A DNA stretch of 64,000 nucleotides from Burkholderiales bacterium (GCA_019634975.1 JAHCAI010000006.1:1-64000), one strand, 5' to 3'; positions 52,075-62,509 are shown, numbered from the stretch's first letter. Notes: generated by a model not told the origin, from the sequence alone. A program made the numbers and translations.

Positions 52075-53382
52075 ATGCACCCCACCGCGCAGGGCAAGCG
52101 CATTGCCGTGATCGGTTCCGGCATAGCCGGCCTCTCAGCGGCCTGGCTGCTGTCGCGCCGGCATGCGGTGACCCTGTTCGAGGCCAATGACTACCTCGGC
52201 GGGCATACCCACACCGTCGATGTCACGCTCGACGGCATCACGGCCCCGGTCGATACCGGCTTCCTGGTGTTCAACGATCGCACCTATCCCAACCTGGTCG
52301 CGCTGTTCGAGCACATCGGCGTCGGGTCCTGCGCCAGCGACATGTCGTTCTCCGTGCGCCTCGAGGATGCGGGCATCGAGTGGGCGGGCGCGAGCCTCGA
52401 CACGGTGTTCGCGCAACGCCGCAACCTGCTGCGCCCCGCTTTCTGGGGCATGCTCGCCGACATCCTGCGCTTCAACCGCGAGGCAACGGCACTGGCGCGA
52501 TCGGCTTCCGGAACCGCGGGATCCCTGGGCGAATTTCTCGATGCCGGCGGCTATGGCCGCGCTTTCCGGGACTGGTACCTGCTGCCGATGGCGGGCGCGA
52601 TCTGGTCCTGCCCGACCGCAGCCATGCTGCAGTACCCGGCGCAGACCTTTTTCCGGTTTTGCGACAACCACGGGCTGCTCCAGATCAAGGACCGGCCGCT
52701 GTGGCGGACCGTGGTCGGCGGCGCGCGCAGCTATGTCGACAGGCTTGCCGCGGAGATCACCGACCTGCGCCTCGCCACGCCGGTCACCGCGGTGCGCCGC
52801 AAGGAACAGGGTGTGGTGCTCCGGGCCGGCGGCGCGGAGTCAGGCTTCGATGCCGTGGTGCTGGCCTGCCACAGCGACCAGGCCCTGCGCCTGCTGGCGG
52901 ACGCCGATGCGGAGGAGCGGGCCGTCCTCGGCGCGGTCGCCTGGCAGGACAACGAGGTGGTGCTGCATACCGACGAGAGCTTCCTGCCGCGCTCCTCCCT
53001 CGCGTGGTCGGCGTGGAACTATCACGCCGCAGGCGCGGCCGACGCCGGCCGGCCGGTCGGCGTCAGTTACCTGATCAACAAGCTGCAGCCCCTGCCGTTC
53101 CGCAGGCCGGTGATCGTCACCCTGAATCCGGACCGCGCGCCGCGCGGCGATGCCGTGCTCGACCGCTATGTCTATGCCCATCCGGTGTTCGACATCGGCA
53201 GCGACGCTGCACAGACCCGGCTGCCGCGGCTGCAGGGGCGGCGCAACACCTGGTACTGCGGCGCCTGGGCCGGCTACGGCTTCCACGAGGACGGCCTGAA
53301 GGCAGGCATGGCGGTGGCCGCAGGCCTCGGCGTCACCGCGCCCTGGCTGTCCCAGCCCGAGGCGCTGAAGGCCGCCGCATGA
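52075..53382 (+). CDS. FAD-dependent amine-oxidase-like protein
   Basis: A 435-residue flavoprotein. RIAVIGSGIAGLSAAWLLSR and LFEANDYLGGHTHTVDV form the dinucleotide-binding site. VDTGFLVFNDRTYPNL and the C-terminal YCGAWAGYGFHEDGLKAGMA are typical of the COG2907 group found beside DUF1365 and cyclopropane-synthase-like genes. It is expected to oxidise or desaturate a lipid acyl chain rather than an amine. It starts 1 bp after the folE2 stop and overlaps the next gene by 4 bp. Confidence 0.9.
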   Translation: MHPTAQGKRIAVIGSGIAGLSAAWLLSRRHAVTLFEANDYLGGHTHTVDVTLDGITAPVDTGFLVFNDRTYPNLVALFEHIGVGSCASDMSFSVRLEDAGIEWAGASLDTVFAQRRNLLRPAFWGMLADILRFNREATALARSASGTAGSLGEFLDAGGYGRAFRDWYLLPMAGAIWSCPTAAMLQYPAQTFFRFCDNHGLLQIKDRPLWRTVVGGARSYVDRLAAEITDLRLATPVTAVRRKEQGVVLRAGGAESGFDAVVLACHSDQALRLLADADAEERAVLGAVAWQDNEVVLHTDESFLPRSSLAWSAWNYHAAGAADAGRPVGVSYLINKLQPLPFRRPVIVTLNPDRAPRGDAVLDRYVYAHPVFDIGSDAAQTRLPRLQGRRNTWYCGAWAGYGFHEDGLKAGMAVAAGLGVTAPWLSQPEALKAAA

Positions 53383-54152
53383 CCGGCACGAGCCGCAGCG
53401 CGCTGCTCTACAGGGGCACGGTGATGCACCACCGCCACGCGCCGGTCGTGCATGCCTTCCGCCATGGCGTGTTTTTCCTGCGCCTGCGCGTCGACGGGCC
53501 GCCGCCGGAATTGCCGGCGCTGTGTTCGCGCAACCGCTGGAACCTGTGCGCCTTCCACGACGCCGACCACGGACCGCGCGACGGCAGTGCGCTGGAACCC
53601 TGGATCCGCGGAGTGCTCGCCGACCACGGGCTGTCCTGTGCCGACGGCGCGATCTGGCTGCAGTGCTTTCCGCGAGTCCTCGGCTATGTCTTCAACCCGG
53701 TCAGCTTCTGGCTGTGCCATGACCGGCAGGGCGCGCTGCGCGCGGTGCTGGCCGAAGTCAACAACACTTTTGGCGAGCATCACAACTACCTGCTCGCCCA
53801 CGGCGACGCGCGCCCGATTGCCCCCGGCGACTGGCTGACTGCGCGCAAGGTGTTCCATGTTTCGCCGTTTTTCCCCGTGTCAGGCGCCTACCGTTTCCGG
53901 TTCAGTGACGCCGGCGCGCACTGCAGCTTCCGCATCGATTATGAGGATGCCCGGGGCCACCGCCTGGTCACCAGTGTCGGCGGCTCGGCGCAGCCCCTGA
54001 CCGGCGCGGCGCTGGCGGCAGCCCTGCTCCGCCATCCGGCGCTGACCTTCGGCGTGATGCTGCGCATCCACTATCACGCGCTGCGGCTGTGGCTGAAGCG
54101 CGTTCCGTTTTTTCCGAAACCCCTGCCGCCTGCGGAGGACACCACACGATGA
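53379..54152 (+). CDS. DUF1365 protein
   Basis: A 257-residue protein. YRGTVMHHRHAPVVHAFRHG and FPRVLGYVFNPVSFWLCHD are the family signatures, with NNTFGEHHNYLL and KVFHVSPFFPVSGAYRFRF. No function is proven. It is found almost always between the flavoprotein and the lipid methyltransferase in light- or singlet-oxygen-induced operons. Start ATG 53379 (ATGA overlap with the flavoprotein gene); its stop overlaps the next start in the same way. Confidence 0.92.
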   Translation: MTGTSRSALLYRGTVMHHRHAPVVHAFRHGVFFLRLRVDGPPPELPALCSRNRWNLCAFHDADHGPRDGSALEPWIRGVLADHGLSCADGAIWLQCFPRVLGYVFNPVSFWLCHDRQGALRAVLAEVNNTFGEHHNYLLAHGDARPIAPGDWLTARKVFHVSPFFPVSGAYRFRFSDAGAHCSFRIDYEDARGHRLVTSVGGSAQPLTGAALAAALLRHPALTFGVMLRIHYHALRLWLKRVPFFPKPLPPAEDTTR

Positions 54153-55360
54153 ACAACACACTGACCGATGCCGCACCATCCGGCAATGAACCTGCCGCCG
54201 CCCGCTGGCTGTTCCGCCTGCTGGAGCGCCTGCGGTTCGGCAGCATTTCCCTGCGCACGCCGGACGGCCGGCTCCTCGAGTTCGCCGGCGCGCGCCCCGG
54301 CCCGCATGCCCAACTGGCGCTGGCCGACTGGGGGGTCTGCAGCGAGATCCTGAGAAAGGGCGACATCGGGTTTGCCGAGGCGTACATCGTCGGCCGCGCG
54401 GACACCGAGGACCTGACCCAGCTGCTGCTGCTCGGTGCGTTGAACGAGCAGGCGATCGAGCAGGCGGTCCACGGCCGCTGGTGGGCAACGCTGGCCTACC
54501 GCCTGCGCCACTGGCTGCGTCCGAACACCCGGGCCGGCAGCCGCCGCAACATCCATGCCCACTACGACATCGGCAACGATTTCTACCGTCTCTGGCTGGA
54601 CGACACGATGACTTATTCCTCCGCGCTGTTCGGGGGCAAGCCGTCGCTCAGCCTGGAACAGGCCCAGTCGGCCAAGTACGGGCGCATCCTGGGCGAACTG
54701 GGCGCGCGGGCCGGCGACCACATCCTCGAGATCGGCTGCGGCTGGGGCGGCTTTGCCGAGCACGCGGCGCGTGCCGGCTGCCGGGTCACCGGCGTGACGG
54801 TGTCGGCGGCGCAGCTCGAATTCGCTCGGGCACGCATTGCCGCAGCGGATCTGCAGGACCGCGTCGACCTCAGGCTCTGTGATTACCGCGACCTTGAGGG
54901 GAGCTTCGACCACGTCGTGTCGATCGAGATGTTCGAGGCGGTCGGCGAACGCTACTGGCCCGGATACTTCGCGACCCTGCGCGAGCGGCTGAAGCCGGGT
55001 GGCCGCGCCGTGGTGCAGACCATCACCATCGCCGAATCGAAATTCGAGCGTTATCGCGGCGGCACCGACTTCATTCAGCAATACATTTTTCCCGGCGGCA
55101 TGCTGCCCTCGCCGGAGCGCTTTCGCGCCGAAGCCGAAGCCCAGGGCCTCGCCCAGGTCGGCGCGCAGGCCTTCGGACTCGACTATGCCGAAACGCTGCG
55201 CCGCTGGCACAGGCGTTTCGACGGCGCGGCCGCGCAGGTGATGGCGCAGGGCTTCGATGAGCGCTTCATGCGCACCTGGCGCTTCTACCTCGCCTACTGC
55301 GAAGCCGGTTTCCGCGCCGGTGCCACGGACGTGATGCAGGCCGTGCTCAGGCATGCCTAA
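54149..55360 (+). CDS. cyclopropane-fatty-acyl-phospholipid synthase family methyltransferase
   Basis: A 403-residue SAM-dependent lipid methyltransferase. NIHAHYDIGNDFYRLWLDD and MTYSSALF are the CFA signatures, HILEIGCGWGGFAEHAA the SAM loop, and FIQQYIFPGGMLPS a conserved late motif. It may cyclopropanate or, as for UfaM in Rhodobacter, C-methylate unsaturated fatty acids on the way to furan fatty acids that quench singlet oxygen. That last reading is inference from the flavoprotein and DUF1365 neighbours. ATGA overlap at the start, 8-bp overlap at the end. Confidence 0.92.
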   Translation: MNNTLTDAAPSGNEPAAARWLFRLLERLRFGSISLRTPDGRLLEFAGARPGPHAQLALADWGVCSEILRKGDIGFAEAYIVGRADTEDLTQLLLLGALNEQAIEQAVHGRWWATLAYRLRHWLRPNTRAGSRRNIHAHYDIGNDFYRLWLDDTMTYSSALFGGKPSLSLEQAQSAKYGRILGELGARAGDHILEIGCGWGGFAEHAARAGCRVTGVTVSAAQLEFARARIAAADLQDRVDLRLCDYRDLEGSFDHVVSIEMFEAVGERYWPGYFATLRERLKPGGRAVVQTITIAESKFERYRGGTDFIQQYIFPGGMLPSPERFRAEAEAQGLAQVGAQAFGLDYAETLRRWHRRFDGAAAQVMAQGFDERFMRTWRFYLAYCEAGFRAGATDVMQAVLRHA

Positions 55361-55898
55361 GGCGCTCCTGCTCCTCGCGGTGCTGCTGTGGGCGGCACCG
55401 GCAGCGGCGGTCAACGTGCCGGCGGAACTGCCGGCGCCGGTATGCAGCGCGCTCGAGAACTGCCGCATGGTCGGCAAGGGCAGGCTGCGCTGGTGGGGCT
55501 TCCATGTCTACGATGCCGCGCTGTGGGCGCGTGACGGCCGCTGGCGCCCCGATGCGCCCCATGTGCTGGACATCGTCTACGCAAGGCGCATCAGCGGTGC
55601 GCAACTCGCCGCCACCAGCATCGACGAAATGCGGCGCCTGGGCGTGAAGGACGAGGCCAGGCTGGCGCGATGGGAGGCGGCGATGCGGGCGGTGTTTCCC
55701 GATGTCGATGCGGGCAGCCGCCTGATCGGCCTCCATCTTCCCGGACGCGGCGCGCAGTTCCATTCGGGGGCGCGGCCGCTGGGCACGATCGAGGATGCGG
55801 AGTTTGCAAGGCGCTTCTTCGAAATCTGGCTGGATCCGCGCACCCAGACGCCGGACCTGCGCACCGCGCTCCTTGGCGCTGATGGCCGCACTGAGTAA
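55353..55898 (+). CDS. chalcone isomerase-like exported protein
   Basis: A 181-residue protein. A signal peptide of about 19 residues (LLLLAVLLWAAPAAA) is followed by a chalcone-isomerase-like fold: GKGRLRWWGFHVYDAALWA, LDIVYARRISGAQLAATSIDEM, and FARRFFEIWLDPRT. Plant CHI-like bacterial proteins often bind fatty acids or have no known activity. It overlaps the lipid methyltransferase gene by 8 bp and the MFS gene by 17 bp, fitting a periplasmic role in the same membrane-lipid programme. Confidence 0.85.
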   Translation: MPKALLLLAVLLWAAPAAAVNVPAELPAPVCSALENCRMVGKGRLRWWGFHVYDAALWARDGRWRPDAPHVLDIVYARRISGAQLAATSIDEMRRLGVKDEARLARWEAAMRAVFPDVDAGSRLIGLHLPGRGAQFHSGARPLGTIEDAEFARRFFEIWLDPRTQTPDLRTALLGADGRTE

Positions 55899-57177
55899 GG
55901 GAAGCCTCGCGGCCTACGCCGCGGTTGCATTGCCGCTGGCGGCCGCAGCCCTGCCGGTGCACGTGCACGTGCCCAAGTATTACAGCGAACTGGGACTCGA
56001 CCTCGCGCTGGTCGGCGTGCTGCTCCTCGCCCTGCGGCTGCTCGATGCGGTCAGCGATCCGCTTCTGGGTGCAATCGCCGACCGCATTCCATCGCACCGC
56101 GGCGGGCGCAAGGCGATGATCGGCATCGCGGTGCTGCCGCTCGCCGCGGGATTCTGGCTGCTGTTCAATCCGCCGGCGGCCGGCGGGAACCTCACCATCT
56201 GGCTCGCAGGTTCGCTGATGCTGACCTATCTCGGCCTCAGCGCCGCCAGCATCGGCCATTTTGCGCTGGGCAGCGCACTGTCGCGCGACTATGCCGAGCG
56301 CACCCGCATCACCGCGGCGCGTGGCATTGCCGCGCTGTCCGGAGTGCTGTTCGCGGCGGCAGTGCCGGAAATGATGGTGCGCGCACAGGGGGCGTCCGCA
56401 GGGCTCGCGCTGTTCGCGGCGGCTTATCTGCCGCTGCTGTTCGCGGCTGCGGCCGTCACGCTGTTCGCGGGTCCCGGGGCGGCGACGGTGGCGGCACGCG
56501 CAGTGACCCTGCGCGCACTGCAGCAACCGCTGCGCAACCCGAGGTTCCGCCGGCTGGCGCTGGTGTTCCTCGTCAATGGCGTCGCGGCGGCGGTGCCTGC
56601 AACCCTGATCCTGTTCTTCGTTGCCGACATCCTGCAGCGCGCCGACCTGACGCCGCTGTTCCTGGTGCTCTATTTCGTGGCAGGCGCCGCCGGCATGCCC
56701 TTGTGGGTGCGGCTGGCCGCGCGCATCGGGAAGGCGCGCGCCTGGCTGCTGGCAATGGCCGTTGCAGTCGCGGCATTTGTCTGGGCCTATCTGCTGGGTC
56801 CGGGCGATGCCGCGGCCTTCGCCGCGGTCTGCATCCTGTCCGGGCTGGCTTTCGGCGCCGATCTCGCGCTGCCGGCATCGCTGCTGGCCGATGTGATCGA
56901 TGATGACGAAGGGCGCGACGGGCGGCCGGACGGCGCCTATTTCGGGCTCTGGCACCTGTTGGAAAAGCTTGCGCTCGCGCTTGCCGCGGGCATCGCGCTG
57001 CCGCTGCTGCAGTGGCTGGAGTACACGCCGGGGATGGCGGCAGCGCCGGGATCCGCGCTGGCCTGGGTATACGCGCTGCTGCCCTGCGCGGTCAAGCTGG
57101 CCGCGGCGCTGATGCTGTGGTTTTCGGAACTGGAGCCGCGGGGCGCACCGCGGGCCTGGAAAGGAGTCGGTGCATGA
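55882..57177 (+). CDS. MFS transporter (GPH-like sugar:cation symporter family)
   Basis: A 431-residue membrane protein with about 12 helices. LLDAVSDPLLGAIADRIPSH and RGGRKAMIGIAVLPL contain the family-specific D-x-x-x-D-P and R-G-G-R-K loop. Late LAFGADLALPASLLADVIDD is also typical. The cargo is unknown; in this operon a lipid or pterin-related compound is plausible. Start ATG 55882 lies inside the end of the CHI-like gene; the stop overlaps the next start by 4 bp. Confidence 0.88.
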   Translation: MAALSKGSLAAYAAVALPLAAAALPVHVHVPKYYSELGLDLALVGVLLLALRLLDAVSDPLLGAIADRIPSHRGGRKAMIGIAVLPLAAGFWLLFNPPAAGGNLTIWLAGSLMLTYLGLSAASIGHFALGSALSRDYAERTRITAARGIAALSGVLFAAAVPEMMVRAQGASAGLALFAAAYLPLLFAAAAVTLFAGPGAATVAARAVTLRALQQPLRNPRFRRLALVFLVNGVAAAVPATLILFFVADILQRADLTPLFLVLYFVAGAAGMPLWVRLAARIGKARAWLLAMAVAVAAFVWAYLLGPGDAAAFAAVCILSGLAFGADLALPASLLADVIDDDEGRDGRPDGAYFGLWHLLEKLALALAAGIALPLLQWLEYTPGMAAAPGSALAWVYALLPCAVKLAAALMLWFSELEPRGAPRAWKGVGA

Positions 57178-57704
57178 AGGGTTTGCGATGGATGCTGGCG
57201 GCGCTGCTGCTGGCACTGGCGGGCTGCGGCTCGGTGCCGGTCGAGCGTTACCGTGACGAACGGCCGGCGATGGATCTGCAGCGCTATTTCAACGGCACGG
57301 TGGATGCCTGGGGCATGTTCCAGGATCGCAACGGCAAGGTCGTCAAGCGCTTTTACGTGAGGATCGATGCGCAGTGGAAGGGCGACACCGGTGTCCTCGA
57401 CGAGCATTTCGAGTATTCCGACGGCACACGCAGCCGTCGCGTATGGACCATCACCCGCATCGACGCCAATCGCTACCGCGGTACGGCGGACGATGTGGTG
57501 GGCGAGGCGCGCGGCGAGATGCAGGGCAACGCGCTGCGCTGGCAGTACGCGCTGAAGCTGGAAGTCGACGGCAGGACCTGGGAAGTTGATTTTGACGACT
57601 GGATGTACATGATCGATGATCAGGTCATGCTCAATCGATCGGTGATGAGCAAGTTCGGCATCCGGCTCGGCGAAGTGATCCTGAGTTTCCGCAGGCGCAC
57701 ATGA
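57174..57704 (+). CDS. DUF3833 lipoprotein
   Basis: A 176-residue protein. A lipoprotein signal ends in LALAGC (lipobox, Cys at about 18). The mature part DLQRYFNGTVDAWGMFQDRN, GVLDEHFEYSDG and WEVDFDDWMYMIDDQVMLN is the DUF3833 signature. Function unknown; it is regularly found in the same operon as the CFA-type methyltransferase. GGAG lies 8 nt before the ATG, which overlaps the MFS stop (ATGA). Confidence 0.9.
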   Translation: MKGLRWMLAALLLALAGCGSVPVERYRDERPAMDLQRYFNGTVDAWGMFQDRNGKVVKRFYVRIDAQWKGDTGVLDEHFEYSDGTRSRRVWTITRIDANRYRGTADDVVGEARGEMQGNALRWQYALKLEVDGRTWEVDFDDWMYMIDDQVMLNRSVMSKFGIRLGEVILSFRRRT

Positions 57705-58477
57705 GCCTGAACCGTCCCCTGCGCGACTGGTCCGGCAAGCGTGTCTGGATCATCGGCGCCTCCAGCGGCATCGGCGCGGCGGTGGCGCGCGCGCTGCTGG
57801 CGGAGGGTGCCAGGGTGGCGCTCTCGGCGCGCAGTGCGCCCGGGCTGGAGCACATCGCGGCGCTGCACGGCGATGCCGCGCTGGCGCTGCCGCTGGACGT
57901 GATCGATGCCGTGGCGGCGGAAGCCGCCCTCGGGCGCATCGTCGAGGCCTGGGGCGGCATCGATTTCGTGCTGCTGTGTGCCGGGACCCATCAGCCGGTG
58001 CGTGCCTGGACGCTTGACGCCACCATTGCGCGCCACCTGGTCGACGTCAATGTCAACGGCGTGTTCAACTGCCTGGCGCCCCTGGTGCGGCAGATGCAGC
58101 TGCAGGGGTCGGGCGCGATCGGCATTGTGGCCAGCGTCGCCGGTTATGGCGGCTTGCCCACGGCGCTGGTCTACGGCGCGACCAAGGCCGCCCTGATCAA
58201 TCTGGCGGAGACGCTGTACCTGGACCTGGCGCCGCGCGGCATCGGCGTGTTCCTGGTCAATCCCGGTTTCGTCAAGACGCCGCTGACCGATCGCAACACT
58301 TTCCGGATGCCTGCGCTGATCAGTGCCGAGGAAGCGGCCGGGGAGATACTGGCCGGGATCGGGCGCGGCGATTTTGAAATCCACTTCCCGCGCCGCTTCA
58401 CCGGCTGGCTGAAGTTCATGCGCCTGCTACCGTACCGGATCTACTTCGCGCTGGTGCGCCGGGGGACCGGCCTGTGA
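57701..58477 (+). CDS. short-chain dehydrogenase/reductase
   Basis: A 258-residue SDR. GASSGIGAAVARALL is the cofactor loop and YGATKAALINLAETLYLD holds the catalytic Tyr/Lys. Ser is in VASVAGYGG. The C-terminal part (FTGWLKFMRLLPYRIYF) is amphipathic, suggesting membrane association. It probably reduces or oxidises a lipid-derived intermediate of the operon. ATGA overlap with DUF3833, GTGA overlap with the NTF2-like gene. Confidence 0.92.
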   Translation: MSLNRPLRDWSGKRVWIIGASSGIGAAVARALLAEGARVALSARSAPGLEHIAALHGDAALALPLDVIDAVAAEAALGRIVEAWGGIDFVLLCAGTHQPVRAWTLDATIARHLVDVNVNGVFNCLAPLVRQMQLQGSGAIGIVASVAGYGGLPTALVYGATKAALINLAETLYLDLAPRGIGVFLVNPGFVKTPLTDRNTFRMPALISAEEAAGEILAGIGRGDFEIHFPRRFTGWLKFMRLLPYRIYFALVRRGTGL

Positions 58478-58920
58478 ATGCGCAGGTAATCGACGCGCTG
58501 GTGCATTACTTTGAAACGCTGAGCCCGGAAACCGTTGACGCACTGCCGCAGTACTATGCGCAGGAGTGCCGGTTTGTCGACCCTTTCAGTGACGTGCGCG
58601 GCGTGGAGCGCGTTGCCGCCATATTCCGCCACATGTTCGATCAGCTCGATGCGCCGCGTTTCATCGTGCGTGAGCGGGTAGCCGAGGGGTCGCGCCTGTT
58701 GCTGACCTGGGACTTCGAGTTCCGTTTCCGGCGCTGGCGGCCCGGGGAAACCCGGCGCATTCATGGCGCGAGCCTGCTGACTCTTGATGCCGATGGACTT
58801 GTCACCGTGCACCGCGACTACTGGGATGCCGCCGAACTCTACGAGAAGCTTCCCGGACTCGGCCTGCTGATGCGCGCGCTGAAACGCCGTGGGCGGCCTC
58901 CGGCGCCGCCCACAACATGA
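58474..58920 (+). CDS. NTF2-like (SnoaL-type) protein
   Basis: A 148-residue cone-fold protein. YFETLSPETVDALPQYYAQE, CRFVDPFSDVRGVERVAAIF and LVTVHRDYWDAAELYEKLPG are typical of the nuclear-transport-factor-2-like family in these operons. The role is unknown; NTF2-like folds include isomerases and carriers. It starts at GTG 58474 overlapping the SDR stop and is the last of the nine-gene run. An AT-rich repeat begins 3 bp after its stop. Confidence 0.88.
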   Translation: MNAQVIDALVHYFETLSPETVDALPQYYAQECRFVDPFSDVRGVERVAAIFRHMFDQLDAPRFIVRERVAEGSRLLLTWDFEFRFRRWRPGETRRIHGASLLTLDADGLVTVHRDYWDAAELYEKLPGLGLLMRALKRRGRPPAPPTT

Positions 58921-58922
58921 TC

Positions 58923-58950
58923 TAAATACTTGATTTTATTGGTAAATTAA
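58923..58950 (-). repeat. dispersed AT-rich element, copy 7 (IHF-site-like)
   Basis: A reverse-orientation copy squeezed between two convergent genes; its right end includes the stop codon (58947-58949) of the BON-domain gene. The minus-strand core AATCAAGTATTTA matches WATCAANNNNTTR exactly. Confidence 0.72.
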
Positions 58951-59513
58951 TCCAGGTATTCAAAGACCCGGACGACCTTGCGGACGCCGCCGGTGGTGCG
59001 CGCAACCTCGGTGGCATCGGCAGCCTCCTGGCGCTTGACCAGGCCGAGCAGGTACACCACGCCGTTCTCGGTGACAACCTTGACGTGCAGCGGGCTGAAC
59101 TTGCCGGCATCGACGAAGCGCGCCTTGACCTTGGAAGTGATGACCGAGTCGTTGGTGCGCGCCTGCAGCGAGCTGTTGCCCGAGACCTGCAGCTCGTTGA
59201 ACACGCTGCGCACGTTGTCGACCGCGCGCGCGATGCGCTCGGCCTCGGCTTTTGCGGCCTCCGTGGGCACCTCGCCGGTCAGCAGCACCACGCGGTTGTA
59301 GCTGGTGATGTTGATGTGCGCATCCTTGACCTTTTCCGCGATGCGGCTGGCGGCCCTCAGTTCGATGCCCTGGTCTTCGGTCATCGTGCCGACCGTGCGG
59401 CGGTCCTCGGCGACCATCACGCCGGCAGCGACGCCGCCGGCGGCAACGGCGACGCAGCCGGAGACCACCGGCAGCAGCGCGAGCAGGGCGATGGTGACAA
59501 TGTTGTTGCGCAT
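58947..59513 (-). CDS. BON-domain outer-membrane lipoprotein (DolP/YraP-like)
   Basis: A 188-residue lipoprotein. The signal ends VVSGC (lipobox). Two BON domains follow, at about 45-115 (GIELRAASRIAEKV, NRVVLLTGEVPTEAAKAEAE) and 120-188 (DSVITSKVKARFVDAG, NGVVYLLGLVKRQEAADATE). DolP supports outer-membrane integrity at the division site. In E. coli the order rsmI, lpoA, yraN, diaA, dolP is the same as here. The start ATG follows the SIS gene stop directly. Confidence 0.9.
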   Translation of the reverse strand: MRNNIVTIALLALLPVVSGCVAVAAGGVAAGVMVAEDRRTVGTMTEDQGIELRAASRIAEKVKDAHINITSYNRVVLLTGEVPTEAAKAEAERIARAVDNVRSVFNELQVSGNSSLQARTNDSVITSKVKARFVDAGKFSPLHVKVVTENGVVYLLGLVKRQEAADATEVARTTGGVRKVVRVFEYLD

Positions 59514-60479
<966 letters not shown>

Positions 60480-60496
<17 letters not shown>

Positions 60497-61574
60497 GACG
60501 CCCCGGCGGCAGTGCCTGGACGCGGCCTTCGCTGTAGCGCCCGGCGACCAGTTCGCGTTCAATGAGCCCGTCGGCACCCAGCGCCAGACGTCCGGTGACC
60601 CCGTCGAGGCGGATGTCGCGCACGCCCTCGAGCAGCTGCAGGGCGATGCGCCAGGCGTCGATGCCCAGTGCATAGAGCCGGTCAAGTTCGGCGCTGACGG
60701 GGGTATTCGGGCGCGGGAACGCCGCGATGCGGGGGTGGTCGGGCTCCAGCAGCCAGGGCATGTCGACGAACACGATGCCGCCGAGGTCATGTCCCGCGAG
60801 CGGACCGAGATCGCCGCCGTGCACACCCGAAGTGGCGTACAGCGCCACGGTTCCGAGGTAAGGGCGCGCGATGCGCGCTTCCGGCAGACCGAGGGCGAGG
60901 AACACCATGTCGGCACCGTTCAGGCTCCGGGAGGCGGCGCGCAGGCTCTCCGGCTCCGGCGAAAAGGCGAGATCGGCCACCACCGCGGCACCGAGGCGCA
61001 TGAATTCCGCGGTGAACGCGGCTTGCATGCGGCGCTGGACCGGTCCGCTGCCGGCGAGGACTGCGGCGTTGCGGCGACCGGCATTCCAGGCGAGGCGGGC
61101 AATCTGGCGGGCCTCGGTCTCCACCTGCAGGCCCAGCACATAGAGGTTGCCGGGCACGCGTCCGACCTCTTCGGGCATGCTCAATGCCAGAGTCGGCACG
61201 GGCACGGGCTCGCCCAGGGCCAGCGCGGTGACCGCATCCCGCGTCAGCGGCCCTACGACCACCTGAGCGCCTGCGGCAACCGCTGCGCGGTAGCCCTCGA
61301 GGTTTGCGCCGGCGTCTCCGGAAACGGCATATTCGCGCAGCGGCAGCACGGGGCGCGACTCCTTGCCGGCCGCGGCGCGGAATCCGTCGCGGACCGCTGC
61401 CGCGTGCCGTGCGAAAACTTTCGAATTGACCGGCAGCAGCAGCGCGATGTGCGGCACCTGTGCCGTGCCGGCGACGGGCACGGCTTCGCTGGCCAAGGCC
61501 GGCCCTGCTCCGTATAGTAGGCAGCCGCAAGTCACAGCGGCCATGAGCCGCGACAGTCGATGGATCATCCGCAA
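60480..61574 (-). CDS. penicillin-binding protein activator (LpoA/LppC-like)
   Basis: A 364-residue exported protein. A signal peptide of about 29 residues ends ALA-S (no clear lipobox). HIALLLPVNSKVFARHAAAV starts the periplasmic-binding-like fold; QVVVGPLTRDAVTALA and GNLYVLGLQVETEARQIARLA are typical of the LpoA C-terminal domain. The TPR-rich N-terminal domain of E. coli LpoA is absent, as is usual in betaproteobacteria. It is predicted to stimulate PBP1A peptidoglycan synthesis. It is divergent from rsmI, with 15 bp of 5' overlap. Confidence 0.88.
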
Positions 61575-62462
61575 AACCCGGTGACAGTGGAAGTTTCGAA
61601 TGCGCGCAGTGCCGCTGCCGCATGTCCCGGGACATTATATGTAGTCGCGACCCCGATCGGTAATCTCGGCGACATCACCCTGCGCGCACTGGACATTTTG
61701 CGCAGTGTCGATGTCATTGCCGCGGAAGACACGCGGATGACCTCAAGGCTGCTCAATCGCCACGGCATCAGCGGCCGCCTGATTGCAGTGCACGAGCATA
61801 ACGAGCGGCGTGCCGCCGAAACGGTGACCGGCATGCTTGCCGGGGGCAAGGCGGTGGCGCTCGTCAGCGACGCGGGCACCCCCGGCATTTCCGATCCCGG
61901 CGCGCAGGTGGTGGCTGCCGCGCGCGCGGCCGGGCATGCCGTGGTGCCGCTGCCCGGCGCCAACGCGGCGGTGGCGGCGCTTTCGGCAAGCGGCTTCGAT
62001 GCAGCCCGTTTCCTCTTCTGCGGTTTTCTGCCGTCCCGCCCCGCGGAACGTCGCCGGGCGCTGGCGGAACTTGCAGCCGAGCGCGCTCTGCTGGTGTTCT
62101 ACGAGGCGCCGCACCGCATCGCGGACTGCATCGCCGACATGTGCGCGATTCTGGGCGGCGGCAGGGAAATCCTCATCGCCCGGGAGCTGACCAAGCTCCA
62201 TGAAACACTGCGCCGCTGCCGCCTTGACGCGGCCGGCGAATGGCTGCAGGGCGATGAGCACCGGCGGCGCGGAGAGTTCGTGCTCGTCGTGGAAGGCGCG
62301 CCCGGGGCTGCGCGGGAGGAACCGGATAAGGCCGAGGGCGTGCTCCGAGTACTGCTCGCGGAATTGCCGCTGAAGCAGGCCGTTGCACTGGCGGTGCAGC
62401 TCACGGGCGGCAACCGCAATGAACTTTACAGTCTTGCGCTGAGGCTGAAACAGGAAAGCTGA
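61560..62462 (+). CDS. rsmI: 16S rRNA (cytidine-1402-2'-O)-methyltransferase
   Basis: A 300-residue tetrapyrrole-methylase-fold enzyme. [56 protein letters not shown] and [13 protein letters not shown] are the RsmI signatures. It methylates the ribose of C1402 in the ribosomal P site. It overlaps the divergent lpoA-like gene at the 5' end, so the promoters are interleaved; a later start would remove the overlap but drop only the non-conserved first 25 residues. Confidence 0.95.
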   Translation: MDHPQNPVTVEVSNARSAAAACPGTLYVVATPIGNLGDITLRALDILRSVDVIAAEDTRMTSRLLNRHGISGRLIAVHEHNERRAAETVTGMLAGGKAVALVSDAGTPGISDPGAQVVAAARAAGHAVVPLPGANAAVAALSASGFDAARFLFCGFLPSRPAERRRALAELAAERALLVFYEAPHRIADCIADMCAILGGGREILIARELTKLHETLRRCRLDAAGEWLQGDEHRRRGEFVLVVEGAPGAAREEPDKAEGVLRVLLAELPLKQAVALAVQLTGGNRNELYSLALRLKQES

Positions 62463-62509
62463 GAGATGGCAATTTACGCCCGGCGGCGCAGCGATTAACA
62501 TGCCTTCAA

